From positions 3,808,557 through 3,872,556 of the forward strand of contig VXAU01000197.1 of assembly GCA_013399695.1 (NCBI GenBank): DNA of 64,000 nt, written 5' to 3'. This stretch comes from Formicarius rufipectus. Its lineage: Eukaryota; Chordata; Aves; Passeriformes; Formicariidae. The notes under the pieces are model-generated. The model worked only from the letters and a program-made list of their open reading frames with translations, made no database searches and was not told the DNA's origin. Positions 1-13,880 of this stretch are shown here, one piece after another (position 1 is the stretch's first letter; each line of letters opens with the position of its first letter). Made by a program: the position numbers and the translations under genes.

Positions 1-2122
1 CCACACAGTTTTATCATGGATGAGCTTTGCTTGGCAATTTCCTTTTCCCTGTGCTTATTTCTGGAAATGTAGCAAAGAGTGTTTGTTTTGATATTTTTCC
101 TCTTGTGCTTCTGAGTTCCAGCTCCGTAGCATTGGAGTTGCTGGTTTAGGCTGCCTGAAACCAGGTGCTGCTGTTAGTTCGCACTGAAAATAAATTTCTC
201 TACAAGTGATTGAATCAATCTGTGCTAATATTGACCCATTGAGAGGCAATGACAGTATTTTCTGGACTATATCCTTCATTTGCTCCTGCATCTCTCATTT
301 ATTCAAGATGCTGTATTTCAGGGCTGAATTTTCTTAATGCTTTTATAATAAAGAATTAACCTGATATTAGATAATAACAGAGGACAGGAAAATGTATTGT
401 AACATTGCTTTTGATTTTTCTACATGATATCTTCTTTTTATTACATTCCTGCCATTGTCCTTAGTGCCCTGTGTTTCTCCTTTGCAAATGTGGTTATTTA
501 ACATGTAGTTTTCATGTTGTAACAGCAGTGAGCTATTGCCTCATTCCCTTGCCTGTTGCATCTGCCAGGACATTTGACAGACTCTTGAGAGTGCTGTAGT
601 CCTAAAACACTTCTGAAACCAACAAGAGCAACATTTAACATAAGTAACAGCCTAACAGCCACAATAATTGCATTGTCTCTTGCTGGTGTTCGTCAAAATG
701 CTTCATAAAAATAGTGTTTTAGATCACCATTAGTTTTTGTCCTTGTTATTCATGTGACTTTATCAACCAGTGCTTGGAAGGAAAAATTTCTACTCAGAAA
801 AATGCATGATGTAGTAAAAGTAATTCCAGTGTTTTGTTGCTTCACATCATGTGGGAATCACATGAGCTTCAGCTGATTGTGATGGAATTAAAGCAAGAAA
901 AAGACTGCAGAAACTTTACCTCCTTTCAGATGGGGTATATTCAAGAGTGATGGTTAAAAAGCTGGGCAGTCAGAGTGGGTGAAGGGTTGGGTTATGCTGT
1001 ATCTTTGGGTGTTTTGATGGCAAAGCAAGAAATTATGTGATTTCTGTGCAAAAAAGATTTCTTCTGTTTGTTTTTTTTTAATTATAGTTTTATTCCTGGG
1101 GGGAACAGGAGGGAAGGGGAAAGGGGAGATAGCTTTTATGTGGTTTCAAAATTGCTTTCTAAGAATAATTATTCAGCCCTAAAAAAAATTGCTATTCCCT
1201 TAGCATCATTGATGCTGAAGTAGTGCATTAAGATATCTTGTTAGCAATCGGATATGTTAGTTTCTGAAATATCAGCATTTAACTCCATTTATACTTCTGA
1301 GAAAAATGGGTAATGATCAGCTGTAAACATATTTATCCTGGGCAGCTTTAGCGTTTCATAGTGTGTACAGTTTGAGTTTTCTTTTTCCTTCTTTCCTGTT
1401 ACTTGAAATGTCCAGGCTTCTAAGCGTTTGTATGTTGTGATGATGTGAAAGTACTGAACATCTCAGAAGTCATGCTCACATTCTACTCTTTGAAAGCAAT
1501 TAGTCACAAACTTCTGTTTCTTATTTTAAAACTTAAATGTGCCCTCTGAGAGAGAACCCTTTGAGATGCTGAAGCAAAATAAATTTGTATGAACCAAGCC
1601 TCAGTGCATTATTCTTTCACATGCTGACCCACTTTTTTTTTCACTTTTTGCACAGAAAACTATTTTATTTATCAAGAAATGCAGAATCTCTCTTGAAATC
1701 GTTCTGCTCAGTGCTAATACACCAGAAAGCATGTTTATGGTTATCATCTTCAATCAAATCACAAGGAAGGCGATGAAATATTAACCAGCAGCTATTAGAG
1801 AAAGGCATTATTAGCCAACTTTTTCCACCTGTTTGTGACTCAGTCATTTAAGAACAAAAAGTGCAGGAAAGCACTTCAAAGGCATGTAGATGGGCTCCTG
1901 GCATCTCAGAGGTGGGCTCTTCCTGTACCTCTGACATGTACATGAGGAGATACCACAGGGAAATTCAGCTGTCATTGCAAAGAAGATGATTCCCTTTAAT
2001 CTCAGCTGAATTTGGGCTTCTCCTTAGAGAGGAAGGCTATTCCTGTTCTTTTGGGTTTGGGTATAATGTCACTGGAAATGGGAAAGGTGCCAATTAGCAT
2101 TGAATTGCTGACATTGTCAGCA

Positions 2123-2141
2123 ATATATATATATATATATA
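2123..2141. repeat. (AT)n microsatellite
   Basis: Nine AT dinucleotides follow CAGCA and continue into an A-rich stretch (AAAAATAGAT). Confidence 0.9.
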
Positions 2142-5100
2142 AAAATAGATAATTCCCTCCTTCAGTGATTATCCTTTTAAAATACTAATGTGCAATTAGA
2201 GAGCATTTACCATCTCCCAGCAGCTCGCCCTGGGTGGATTCAGAGCTGCATCACTGCTATCCCCACATCCTCCCAGGGAAATTGGTCCAGGTGTGAAGTA
2301 CCCCTAAAATGTAACCCTGTGGTATCCCTCCATAATCTGTAGGGGTGTTTTTGTGCTGAATGGAGGAAAGTCAGATACCACCTCTTTAAAATGGAACATG
2401 ATAAGCACAGACATAATAAAAGAGCTTTTATTCCGCTCTGTGGTCAAGTGCAAAGAGTGAAAATATACCAGAAAGTTTTAGGGCAGAGGCAGGATTTACT
2501 GCAGTGCTTCCTATGGGTTTAGCAATCCAGGGTGAAGAATATCCATTAAAATAGTGCTTCAGAATATTTCAGTGTATTTCCAGAATACATTGCTGTGCTC
2601 ATGGTTTTCTTCTGAGCTGTACCAATCCTGCCCTACCTGAAAGGAACTGAAAAGTGTAATTGAAACTTCAGTTGCAGAGCCCCTTTGGTCTGATGCATAT
2701 TGTACCCTTGGCTTCTGGAGGTTCAGTGGGCCCAAGAGGGACCAGGGACAGGGGTTCTGCCTTTTTCAGTGGTGACCCAAAGCCTGCAGATTTTCTAGGA
2801 TTTGAATTCTTGGAGCAGAGAGTTGGAATCATTGTCACAGTCACACTGGCACACACCCCAGGGAGAGCTGGAGTGACTTACTGTCAGCTCTCATTGCTTG
2901 TGTAGGAATAATGATGGAAATCATGAGGAAATACAATAAACTGATGAAGACATTGTGTTTATTTGAGAGGGTTTTGCACTAGGTCTACTTTGTCTTAGAA
3001 TACGTGGCAATTATTACATGTGGCTTTGCTTTTGTGACTGTTTAATCCAGGTGAAAAATAAATCCAGTGGATAATTAGAGATGTTCCCTGACTGTCCACA
3101 ATCTCCAGTAGAACTGCTACATCCAACTCTTTGGTCCACCTCTGTGTCCCCAGAAATCCTGGAAAGGAATTCTGTGTGTTCTACAATGGCACAGCAGAAG
3201 ACAACCTGAAAAAGCATTTCTTAATGTGAGTTGGACCAGTTCCATGTTCCCATTTGCCAGCACATGAGGGAAACCTCTCCCAACTCATTCAGCTGTGACC
3301 CCAGGGTACAGCTTTGAACAGGAGCGATTTTGGCTGCAGGAAGTGTGCTTGTAAGGAGGCATGAATTTAATTTCCTGTCCCACTTCAGCTGAAAGCATGT
3401 TATCCCCTTTGTATTTTTGGATTAAATCTTACTGATTTTTAGTTTGCATATAAAAATAATAATGGGAAGCATGATCTGTAGGTACTTCATGTATGAGGTT
3501 CCCTAATGATACCAAAATTGGATGTTACAGGTATTCAGTGTTGCCTTGTTCACAAGCTTAGCTAGGAATTTAAGCAAAGGTGTTCTGTCTCTACCAACAG
3601 TTACTGTGATAGCTCAAAGGTGGAGGTTCACTGGATGGCTGAAAAATCCTGGAATTCTGGTGGATTCCTGTGCTCACCTTGCTGGAGACAATTCTGATGC
3701 TTATGTGGGAGTAGTCAAGAGTTGCATTTTTGGCATTTCAGGAGGTTCCCAAGACACAAAGCTGGCTATGATGTGCTGGTAATTAGGCTTGTTTTCTTTG
3801 AGTTATATAGTACCTCTATAAAATGAGTTTCTATAGCACAACATTTAGCCTGACTCGGCTAACAGTTGTCGAGAGGGAGTCTTCTGAAGATACTGTAATT
3901 CTTCACTTAATTGATCTGCCCCTGTAAATTCTGCAAACAATAAATAATGGTAGGTGCTTTAATCCCCTTTCACTGAGAGTTCTTGGCATGCAGAACTGGG
4001 AATCAAATAAGTTGAGGGAAACAGTCTGAGCCTAAGTGGTTTGCTGCTAACAGGAAGTTACAGAAAAGGCAGACAATTCAGTGGGGCTGGTGTCTTCTCT
4101 CTTTCTCCTTGGATGATGTTCAGGTGTTTCATGGGTATTTCTGCCACCTCTCTTGTAGAGCAGATGCCCTTCTTTCTGTGTTGTGTTAAAGTAGCTGAAG
4201 AACTGTTCCCAGTAGTCTGGATAAACTTGTGCATATTTAGCATTTTTATTTTTACCCTGGTGTTATCCAGGGTAATAAATATAATTTTAAACTTGAGGAG
4301 GAATGATTTCCCTTAAGAATATTCAGGATTCATCATCATTGTGTTTGCTCAGGGTCTGTGGTACTTAGCACTTGAAGTTCTTAAACCTTTAGTAGCCCAG
4401 AGGCTGAAACTAACAATTCCAGTGGGACAAAACCAGTTTGTTCCCTGTTACAAAAGAGAGGCAGCAAGTGAGTAATCTCCTGTCTATTAAAAATCTAATA
4501 TTAAATGCAAAAGTGTGTCTTGTGAAAATATCTCTAATGGTGCTGTTGATTTTTTTTTTTTTCCCTTTTCCCCCTTGGAGGAAATCTTGTAAGAAGTAAT
4601 ACTAATTATTCAAAGAGCTGGGAAGTGAGTGGATGACTTAAAATATGAGCTGAGGTTGAAAACATGCCTCTTGCTGTCAAAATATGGGGATTCCCATGTT
4701 TGGGATGACAAAGTCATTAAGTCTGTCACATCTAAGTCAATATACAACAAAGTGTGGACCAGAAGGTTAACAGAATTGTGTAATACAGTCTAGCATCCTT
4801 CTAAATTGTGAAACTAATCCTGAATAAATTCCAGCTGCAAGTACAAGGCTGAAGTTCAGTGGGAATTTGAGTTACTTTATGGCATCAACTCTTAATGTAT
4901 AGATTTATCAATGCCATGGACAAGCCAGAATTGCAGTGTTAAAGATCTGTGGGTGGTTTATACAAACTGATGATGCATGCCTAACTCATCCTCTAATTAT
5001 TTCACCTTGATCACCTCTTGGGCTTTTAACCACCTGTAGTGGGACTTGATAGAGGCACAGAGAGGACTTGGACTAGACTGAAGGACAGTTCTGCCACATG

Positions 5101-5280
5101 TCACCTCTTAGGGTTTATGTACGTGCAGTGAAATGGGGTTGGTTTTATGTGGCCAGGCTTAGGATGAGCTCTGTGTCACCAGACAGGCCCAGCAGGGAGC
5201 TGCACTTTGCTGATCACTAAGACAATGCAGAAGTCAGTGGGGTGCTGGTTTATGACCCCCTAGAGCTGCACAGGCCTTAA

Positions 5281-5358
5281 TAACTTGCTTTGGGTCATGT
5301 GGGAAGTGTGACAGAGCAGGATTTAAATGGGGAGCTTCTCGTCTGTCAGTTACTCCCT
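5281..5358 (-). mobile_element. MIR-like CORE-SINE relic, minus strand
   Basis: On the + strand the stretch reads AACTTGCTTTGGGTCATGTG, then AGTGTGACAGAGCAGGATTT, then GGAGCTTCTCGTCTGTCAGT. This parallels the reverse complement of the MIR 5' half (ACTTGCCCAAGGTCACACAG, AGTGGCAGAGCTGGGATTTG, then ACCCAGGTCTCCTG). Mismatches are frequent, but the spacing is preserved. Confidence 0.5.
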
Positions 5359-8300
5359 TCAGAGCAGACTTGCACCAAAGCCTGCTTTCATTTTTTTATA
5401 GTCAGGAAAAGCCTCTCCCAGGAGTTTATTATCTAAAGTTCTCTGGAACTAGTAGTTTGCCTTAGATCTCTTTTTGCAGAGTTTCTATTGACTTCCATGC
5501 TAACAGAAGAATTCAGGTGTTGTTAGGGTAATAGGATGCCTTGTCTTTGTGACATTATTGATTCTGACATACATGTGAAAATCAGGAACAGGAGAGAAAT
5601 CTGAGGTGTAGGATTTCATAGGCAGGGCTGTCTGTGTGTTCACTGGATATTTTGGGTTACATGAAAGGAGGGTGTAATGTGATTCATTCCTCCCCCTGCA
5701 TGGTAATCTGCAGCAGCAAGCAGTGCTTCCACCTCTGCCAACACACTCCAGCCTCTGCAAATGTGTTCCACCTAAAATCTGGAGTATAAATGTTTAGGGT
5801 TATATAGAGCTGTTTTAAATGTGCAATACACTTTCCATTTGCACCTCTGATCAAGTCTGAGTCTTTCAGTTTGAAGTCCATCCTCATTGTGTAAGTTTAG
5901 GAATCCCGTGTTCTGTGTATAATAGTTTGGCACCAAATTGGAGGATAGGGAATGCCCAGAAAAGATGTTACATAAGAAGTCAAACAAAAGTACATTTTAG
6001 AGTGTGTAGGAGTGGGAAATCAGGCTGGATCTTCTATGGCAAATAAGGATGTTGGTAAGGGAACACTGGCTTGTTGCATGATTCTTTGGAGATGTACAGG
6101 AGTCATTACAGGTTACATTCCTGTGTGTAACTCAGGAACCCTGAGAGTTTTTCCATGTAAAAAGTGTAAATACGACTTTGTATCAGATGTAGTTTGAAAT
6201 TTGGGTAACTGACAGCTCTGCTGTTCTGCCTTTGATGTGAGACTGGCCTTGGCTGGTCATGATGTGGAGTCACAATTCACTCTTCATTCAGGTGGATGAT
6301 ACAGGCAGGATGAAGGGATGGATCTGTTGACTGTGAAGTTCCTGTGGTTGAGATCTCTGCCAGGGTGGTAGTTGAGGGATTGCCTGCACTTATGTAAATG
6401 TGTTCATATTATTCTTAGTTTCAGAGATTGCCTGAAGCTAATATTCAAATGTGCAATTATCTGAATGGATGACTACTATGTCCAGCCTTTTTTGGGATGA
6501 ATTTTCCCTAGCATATTGCAAGAACGCCTTTTTCTCACCTTAGCAGAAATACTGGAAGAATACCTTCAATGTTGGCAAGATGCTGTCTTTTTTTAGAAGT
6601 ATTTATTTACTGGAAGCTTTCTTAAATCCTGGTTTTGTGGTGGATTTCAGCTGGACTCTGGAACAGGATAGCTACTCAATGCCAAAAGTGAGACTATTAT
6701 TTTCATTTATTTCTTAAGTGGCCTATCTAAATCAACTGTAAAACCAGTCCCAAAGCATGTGTTTCTGATACTTATGTAATTCCTATTTCAGCAATACCAT
6801 AATGCACCAGTGTCTCCACTGGTCTGTTTATGGCAGCACTGGGAAGTGCAGATGTCCTCTTATCCCTCTTACTTTATGAAGTTGAAGGCTGTTACACCAA
6901 GAAATATCTGTTTGGTACCTTTGGAGGTAAATGGGCCAACTTGAGGGAGACACAGAGCCCCGTGCTCCTTCAGCAAGCCCTGCTCAAGGATGAGCAGAAT
7001 CCTCAAACTGTATGGAATCAGACATGGCATTTCCCTGTGAGCTCAGGAGAAGGTGAAGTGTTGGGTGGAACTTCATTTTGAGTTTATTAGACTTTTCCAT
7101 TTAATCTTATACTGGAAAGAAAATAATTAGCTTGAATAATTTGCAATCCAATTAATCTATTCCTAAGTGGCAAATATTGTACCTGGAAACAGATCGATTA
7201 TGAAGTGTTTCCTCTGAGATGCATTTTCCTGTTAATTGTTGAAGCAATTAATTTTCTTGCAGGCTCATGCAGATGTTTGTGAAGTAGCTGAGGCAAGGAA
7301 AGCAAAAGGCCTAGAAGAGAACCAAGGGTGGCTATAAAAAAATGAAGATTATCCCAGATTTAATAATGTATGTTCAGTGTGTTATATATGTTGTTCACAC
7401 ACTGTGCATTTGTCAACATCCATAACAGCAAAGATTTAAGAAGTTGCTGAAATTAGGACATCTTAGAATTAATCTTTCATGCATATTCATTAAAAAGACT
7501 CTTACATGAACACATGGTACTTTTTCCATAGAATTATGGGCAGAGGAGAATTTGGTCGACAAGCTCAGACAAGACTCTGTTCGATGTGTTTTTTAGAGTA
7601 ATGTCTCCCTCCTGCCCTGAGACTTTCCATTTGGAAAATTGTGGGCAGATTTTTATAAGGAAAACAAAGTGCAGTTTTGCATTTTGGATGCAAAATCTGA
7701 AATTCTTCTGAATATCCACTATGTCCTGTGCCAATTTTTGAGTCCTTGCTTGGAGGCATAAGAAACTTCATAATGTTGTTCTATTTTTTAAATGTTTATT
7801 TCAAATTCTAAATGTGTTTTAATGTGAACACACAGTGCTGTTCTCCTAAGCTCTATTGAACATGAGTAAATGGCTAAAATTTAACTTGGTTTTCCCAGAA
7901 GTTATAAACTAGATACACCTCTGACATGAAATTTATAGCTTAGTAGCTTCATTTTTTGCAAGGTCATCAGCTACCAAATGGAGGATGGTGCACCAAATGA
8001 TTTAGACTTGTCTTAATTATTTTTGTAGCTATCAAACCCACAGGTGTTACATGGCCATACTCTCACCTGTATCCTTATTTTATGTTAGAGATGCACATGC
8101 ACATTCAGTGCATACACGTTGTCTGTATTGCAATTGCTTTTAAGTTCCCATAGATTGAATCAAGTTTGATTTTATGCACGTTCAGTACCAAGAACTCAGG
8201 AAGAGAGAGAGGAGGGGTTTTGGGTGTATTCTACATTTGGCTTATATATTTTAGTGAGATAAACCCCCGACTTAGTCCTTAAGAGCCTCAAAGAGAATTA

Positions 8301-11300
8301 CAACGTCTTGATGAAAAATTACTATTTATTCAGAAATCAAGACTTTGTTCTCTTAAATGACATGAAAATAAATCTTGTTTGCAGTGGTTCTCAGCAGCAG
8401 ATGATCAAGGATTTAGCAGTTCTGAGTGCAGAGGAATGACAGCTTCAGAAACACAGCCTTATGATCAAACCTTGGAGATGGTGGGAATCAGCAGTTGTTT
8501 TGTACAAGCAGTATTTTTGCTCTTTACTTTAGGTTTCTAGTTTTGGCACTCTCATCATGCTTATGTAACTCTAGGAAAATATCTCTTGTTCAGTGGTTTA
8601 GGGGATTAATCTTGTTTATGAAAAGAAATGCTGCTTCTGCTTCTTGGATAAACAGCAAATAAAGATTTTACTCTGCAATTGTAATCATGACTTGTAAACA
8701 CACTGAGGAAGTCGTAATGAACTGCTAATGTTAATCCAGGTGCTTCCATCAGAAACATACAAATTGCAGAATTTAATTATAAGGAAATGCACTGTTATCA
8801 GACAGGTGAAAACAACTCTTAGGAGAATGACTTACTGTCAAGCAGTCATGTGTATAAAGGTTTGTTGCCCAGCTGGGGTGAAAGATGATGCTCTTGTCCC
8901 CCTTTCACTCAAAAGACTGAATATATAATTTTCCATAACAAAAAAAACAAACAAGCAAAAAAAGCAATAAATGGAACCTTTTAAAGTGGAGAAGGAAAAA
9001 TTGTGCTAGGGGCAGAGTAGAGGAAGCAAATATTTAGATAAGGACTACAAGGCAAAGCTTATATGCATATTTATGAAGATCCTTACAATGCAAACACAGG
9101 AAGGACTAAATTACATCGCTTCATTTGTACCCCCAACCTTCTTTTAATGTTGTTTCAATAAATGTATTTATTTTTCTGGATCACCAGTTAAGTTAGTCTG
9201 GAAGCCCTGCTAATAAGGATTCTGGGAGTTACAGCTGAAATACTTCACTAATGGTTGTTAATACCGTGTTGCTTGGTCAGGTTGCCTTGTTCTGTAACTA
9301 TGGAGCTACAGGAGCTGTGGAGGATTTGCCTTTCCCTTTCTTCAGGAGTTTTCCTTTTAGCTGATGTGCCAAAGAAAACAATTCCTGGGAACTAAGATGG
9401 AGATGTTGGCCACTCATCTGTGAGCAGAGCAGAATTGTGTGTGTTTGAACCTTTGTTGCATCCTCTCTTTGTGTCTTTGCCTTGTTTTGCGGAGCTGAGT
9501 CCCGGGTGGGATGGATGAGGGCACTGACACAGCATTGCCCAAGAGGGGTGTTGGGCAGCAGGCTGGTGGGGAGGGAGGGAGGGAAAGCTGCTCCAGCCCA
9601 GCAGAGTTCAGAATGATGGGTGGGTGGCAGGTTCAGTCCCCCAGCAGTGCAGGCACCTCGTGGCCAGGCTGTGATGCACCAACCTTCCACTGGAAGCACC
9701 GAGGCTGTAGGACCTGCCTGCTGCCTGCCTCTGAAATCGGGGCAATCACCTGCTGCAGTGTGGTGTGCCCCAGGGAAGGTTGATCTGAGCTGTTTTAAAG
9801 AGCCTCCCAAGGAACCAACAGTATCAGGATTGTTGTTTCAACATCTGGCTGTGGGGCAACATTCCTCACCACCACTTTTCATGGCAAGACCCAAGTCCCT
9901 CAGATGCTGTGGGTTTTCAGAAGCAAAAAGCTGTATTTAAATCCATCAGCAAAGTAGTGGGTCTGGTCTGTGCGTGTGCAGAAGTCTCCTGTTCTAAAAT
10001 TAGAAAGTCAATTTGTCTGTTAAGCCAGGGGAACAAGAAGCTCTACATGCCCTCTGAAATTAGCAATGAAACAAGCTGTATTGAACTCATCTATAGCTTT
10101 ACACCTTCAGGGCACTGGCTGGAACCAAGATAGACAATATTTCTTCAGGCTGTCACAGTTATTTTACAAGAAAAGGAAGGAGGGAGTTGCTTTGGTCTGA
10201 TCTCTAAATGAAATAACCAACTGAAGTTTTAAAATCATGTGGAAGATTAAAGGACACTTCAAACAGTCTGATACGTCAATTTATTCTGCTGAATCTCTCT
10301 TCCTTAATTGTCACAAAACTAAGACATTAAAGTTAACAGAGTCATGTGCTCTGTTAAAAGGCGCTGTTACTTTAGAAAAAGGTGTTACTGAAGAAACAAA
10401 ATACAGAGGGAGATCTTTCATGTAGCATAGACCCACCCCCCAAAAAAAGAAATAAGGCAACAATTTAATACTTTTGATTTTCTATAGATAGCACTTAGGA
10501 AGGATTTAACATTATTGCAGGTATGCAAAAGTCTGTATCTTTCTTGTTCCAGTGAAAGCAGGTGGCATTGCAAAGGGCTGCTTGGACAGGTATTATGGAG
10601 ATGTGGAGGCATTGACCATAAGCAGCTTGAACCCCCACAGCCTTCCACAAAGCCTGAGCCTGCACGTGGGAGGGTTTGGAAAACTCCAGAAGCTTCCAAG
10701 CAAAAAAATGTGATGTAGTTGCAAAGAAGTGCACACGGCTTTCGCTGCCTCCCCCCAGCCCCCCCAAAGGCCTGGGTAGAAATATGAAAGAAATTAGTAC
10801 AGCAGCAAATGAAGCCTTAAGAATTACTTCCATGACTAATAATTCCAATTAAGTGACATACATATATGTGTTATTAGGCAATTGCAATTTGAATGTATTG
10901 TAGGTTAAACTCACCTGCAATTTGTGCTGGGTGAACCACATCTCAGTGAATGTGCATGAGGATGTGAAATAATTTTTTCAAGCTTTTTTTCTCTTAAAAT
11001 GAGATATTTTTTTTTTTTCTGTAGCTGCATTAGGGCTTAATTTACATACAGTTCCTGTGCTCTATGGATATTCTTTCTTTTTTGTTTATACATCAACAAT
11101 ATTCATGCTTTCTATTTTTAACATTATAATATTCCTCCTATTTTAGAGAGATGTCAACAGGCAGGTATATATATATTCAAGTACCTTAGTGTGTTGTGGA
11201 GATGTGTTGCTAATAATAGGTGTATGATGTTTTATTTCAAAGTAAAGAACTTACACTTATTTATGCCATAAATACAGCCAGCAGTACTATACATGGGGTA

Positions 11301-13734
11301 ACTCAAGAATACATTTGTCATTTTTAATGAAGGAAATAAAGCAAGGAACTGTAGCTAGGTCAATTTTTCCTGAATTTCACTATGGGTTTTTCCTTTGAAG
11401 AAAAAGGGGAATTTTAGTCAGGTTTTGTGAGAAAATGAGCCTTATGCTACCACACTGCCTGTGCATGTGTGTTTTAAATTTAACAGCAGCATAGCTGACT
11501 CGAAGATGGGTATTTCTTATATGTCTCGTGAAAATACCTAGGCAGTAGAGGAAAAAAACTAAAAACCAGAGCTTTGGAAGCCAGAGGTGAAAGTTTCCTT
11601 TCAGTGGAATGCAGAGGAGGCACTTCCACTGCTCTTGTCTCTGCCATTCAGTGCCAGTGCAGGTGTGTGTTCTCCACTATGCTGGGGCTCAAGGGCTGTA
11701 GCCTAATGCTCCCAATTCCAAGGATTCAATCTACCTGTCCGCTTAACAAGGAGCTGCAGCTGCATCCTGAACCGAAGGACATCTTTATTACTCTGTGCAG
11801 CTCCCCTTTTTATCCTCTCCTCATTTTTCAATGAATTAGACTTCTACATGTGCCCTTGTAGCACCCTCAATGCTGAGAGCTGCTAAAAACACAGTCCAGT
11901 TTAATTGCACTGTGAGAAGACACATGTCCAGCTAAAGCACCCTGCTTTGATAGACACAGGTCTTAGTGGAAATGGGTCAAAGAACTCCAGAGACCCCTGG
12001 ATGAAGAATTTCAGGGCAGAGGACCTGTGTAGTTACCACCACACAGTGTGGTAATTACCAGCATCTCCTCCTCTGAGGTGAGGAAGTTTTTTGCTTATGC
12101 CTTCCGACCAGGAAATCTTTGCTTCTCTATGGGTTTCTGAGGAGGATGTGAGTACAGCTGACTCAGAGCACCAGAGCAGGTGATGGATGTGGAGTTTGAG
12201 AGGTGTGACTTTGGTTAAATGCTCGTTGGGTCTCACAGCTGTACTGGGTTGTGCCTTATAGCGTGGGGAAGGATTAGGTAAGGCAGCATGAGCCCTCCAG
12301 AGGTTAATTTTATCTGAAGCCCACAGTCTCACCTGAACTGAGATGAACCTGATCGTGTTCCCTTTGAGGAGCACACACACATTAGCTGTGGCATGGAGGC
12401 AATCCTTACTTACCTCTGTTTGACTCCAAAATCTAAACCACAAATTTCCTCAGGAGCAAAGTGTCTTAGTGGGGAGAATGGAAGTCAGGCTCCTCAAGGT
12501 TAAAAACTGCTGTCCTGCCTTTCATATTATTGCTCAGAAGAATTATTTTTTAAAGTTATTAAGCCACATGCATTCACCTCATATGGTTATTTCCCTCCTT
12601 AAACAAATTGCTTTTATTGTCAAAGCTACAAATTCAGGCGTCGTGATCAATACCATCGTTTTATGAGCTGTCAGTAAAGGGACTTGAAGATGCAGCTTTG
12701 CTTGACTGTGTAGGAATAAAGATTGATCAGCCCCATTGCTGCTCCTGTATAGATCCTTGGCTGATTCACATACAGGATACAAAGCAAAGCACTCTCACCT
12801 CATCCCTCTTCAGAATCATAAAGTCGATGACTTTCCCTCTGCACTTCCCTGCAAGCTCTTGAAAGTACAACCCCAATTAATATGTTACGAAGGGCAGAGA
12901 GGAGGAACATGTTTTGGTGCTGGGGTCTTTTCCCTGATAGAAGAATGTGATTTTTAATTCAAAACTTTTCTTGGTTCATTTCCCAGAAGGTATTGAGCCA
13001 AGACTGTTTGCTTTTACTCTTTGATGTTTTCTTTTATTGTTTTTTAAATGAAGGTAAGATGACAATAAAAGGCTGCTGGCCTGCAGGACAGGCATTTTGG
13101 GACAGCAGGCAGTGTCATACACTGTTCCACTGCACCAGGCATCATGTTTTAAATGAAAATGAGTCTTCCATATACTGTTGTCAGAGTTTCCTGAATATCA
13201 TTATTTCCAATGGAAAAAACAAAAAGCATTTTTTGTTTTTTTTTTGTTTGTACTGGCTGTGCTATTTTCATTGTATATATTCAGTTACCAAATGTAAGTA
13301 TTGTTGTATTTATAGCTCAGGTGACTTTGTAGACTTGTGCACGGTGCAGGTTGTGCATTGTCCTCAACTTATTTAGGGCCCGAATAAGTTAAGAAATTAC
13401 CTGCCTCAGCTGCAGATTTGGGAGCAGACATGATACTTTTCCTGTTCCTTGTCTGCCTTCAGCTGAGTTAAGGGTTGTGCCTGCTGAAGAGGGGAGCACG
13501 TTCCTTGCCCTCCTGCTTTTCCTTCGTGGCCTGACCCGGCATGGAGCTGCTTCAGGCAGCTAAATTACCAGACACCAACACTATTGGAACATTGTGTTTA
13601 GTGACCCAGGATGGCTTGGTGAGCATCCCATGTGAGTGCCAGAAGGAGTGCAGGAGCTGCAGGGTGGTGAGGAGAACGCAGGGAATCTGTGGGTCTGGCC
13701 CTGCCAGCAGCAGCTCACAGTCAGCAGCATCATG

Positions 13735-13880
13735 TCTGGTATGACCTTTGACAAGTGACCATAAATTCATGGTTTAGTTTTTTTCATGTGGAGTGGGGAC
13801 AATAATACTGTCTACATGCTCAGACTGAGGTTGTAATATTAAGCATTACATGCTTAGTGTCTATAAAAGCTTTTGAAAAC
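13735..13880 (+). mobile_element. MIR-like CORE-SINE relic, + strand
   Basis: Seen: TATGACCTTTGACAAGTGAC, GGTTTAGTTTTTTTCATG, GTGGGGACAATAATACTG, GAGGTTGTAATATTAAGCAT and CTATAAAAGC. They follow the order of the MIR core and 3' half (TGACCTTGGGCAAGTCAC, CCTCAGTTTCC, ATGGGGATAATAATA, GGTTGT-GAGGATTAAAT, GTAAAGCGC). Known: MIR and related CORE-SINEs predate the amniote radiation and survive as scattered relics in bird genomes. The assignment is from pattern memory; divergence is high. Confidence 0.55.

Noticed and set aside
9298..9810. 170-codon minus-strand ORF
   Set aside because: It lies in a GC-richer patch with overlapping + ORFs, shows no family similarity or splice context, and falls within chance expectation for 64 kb.
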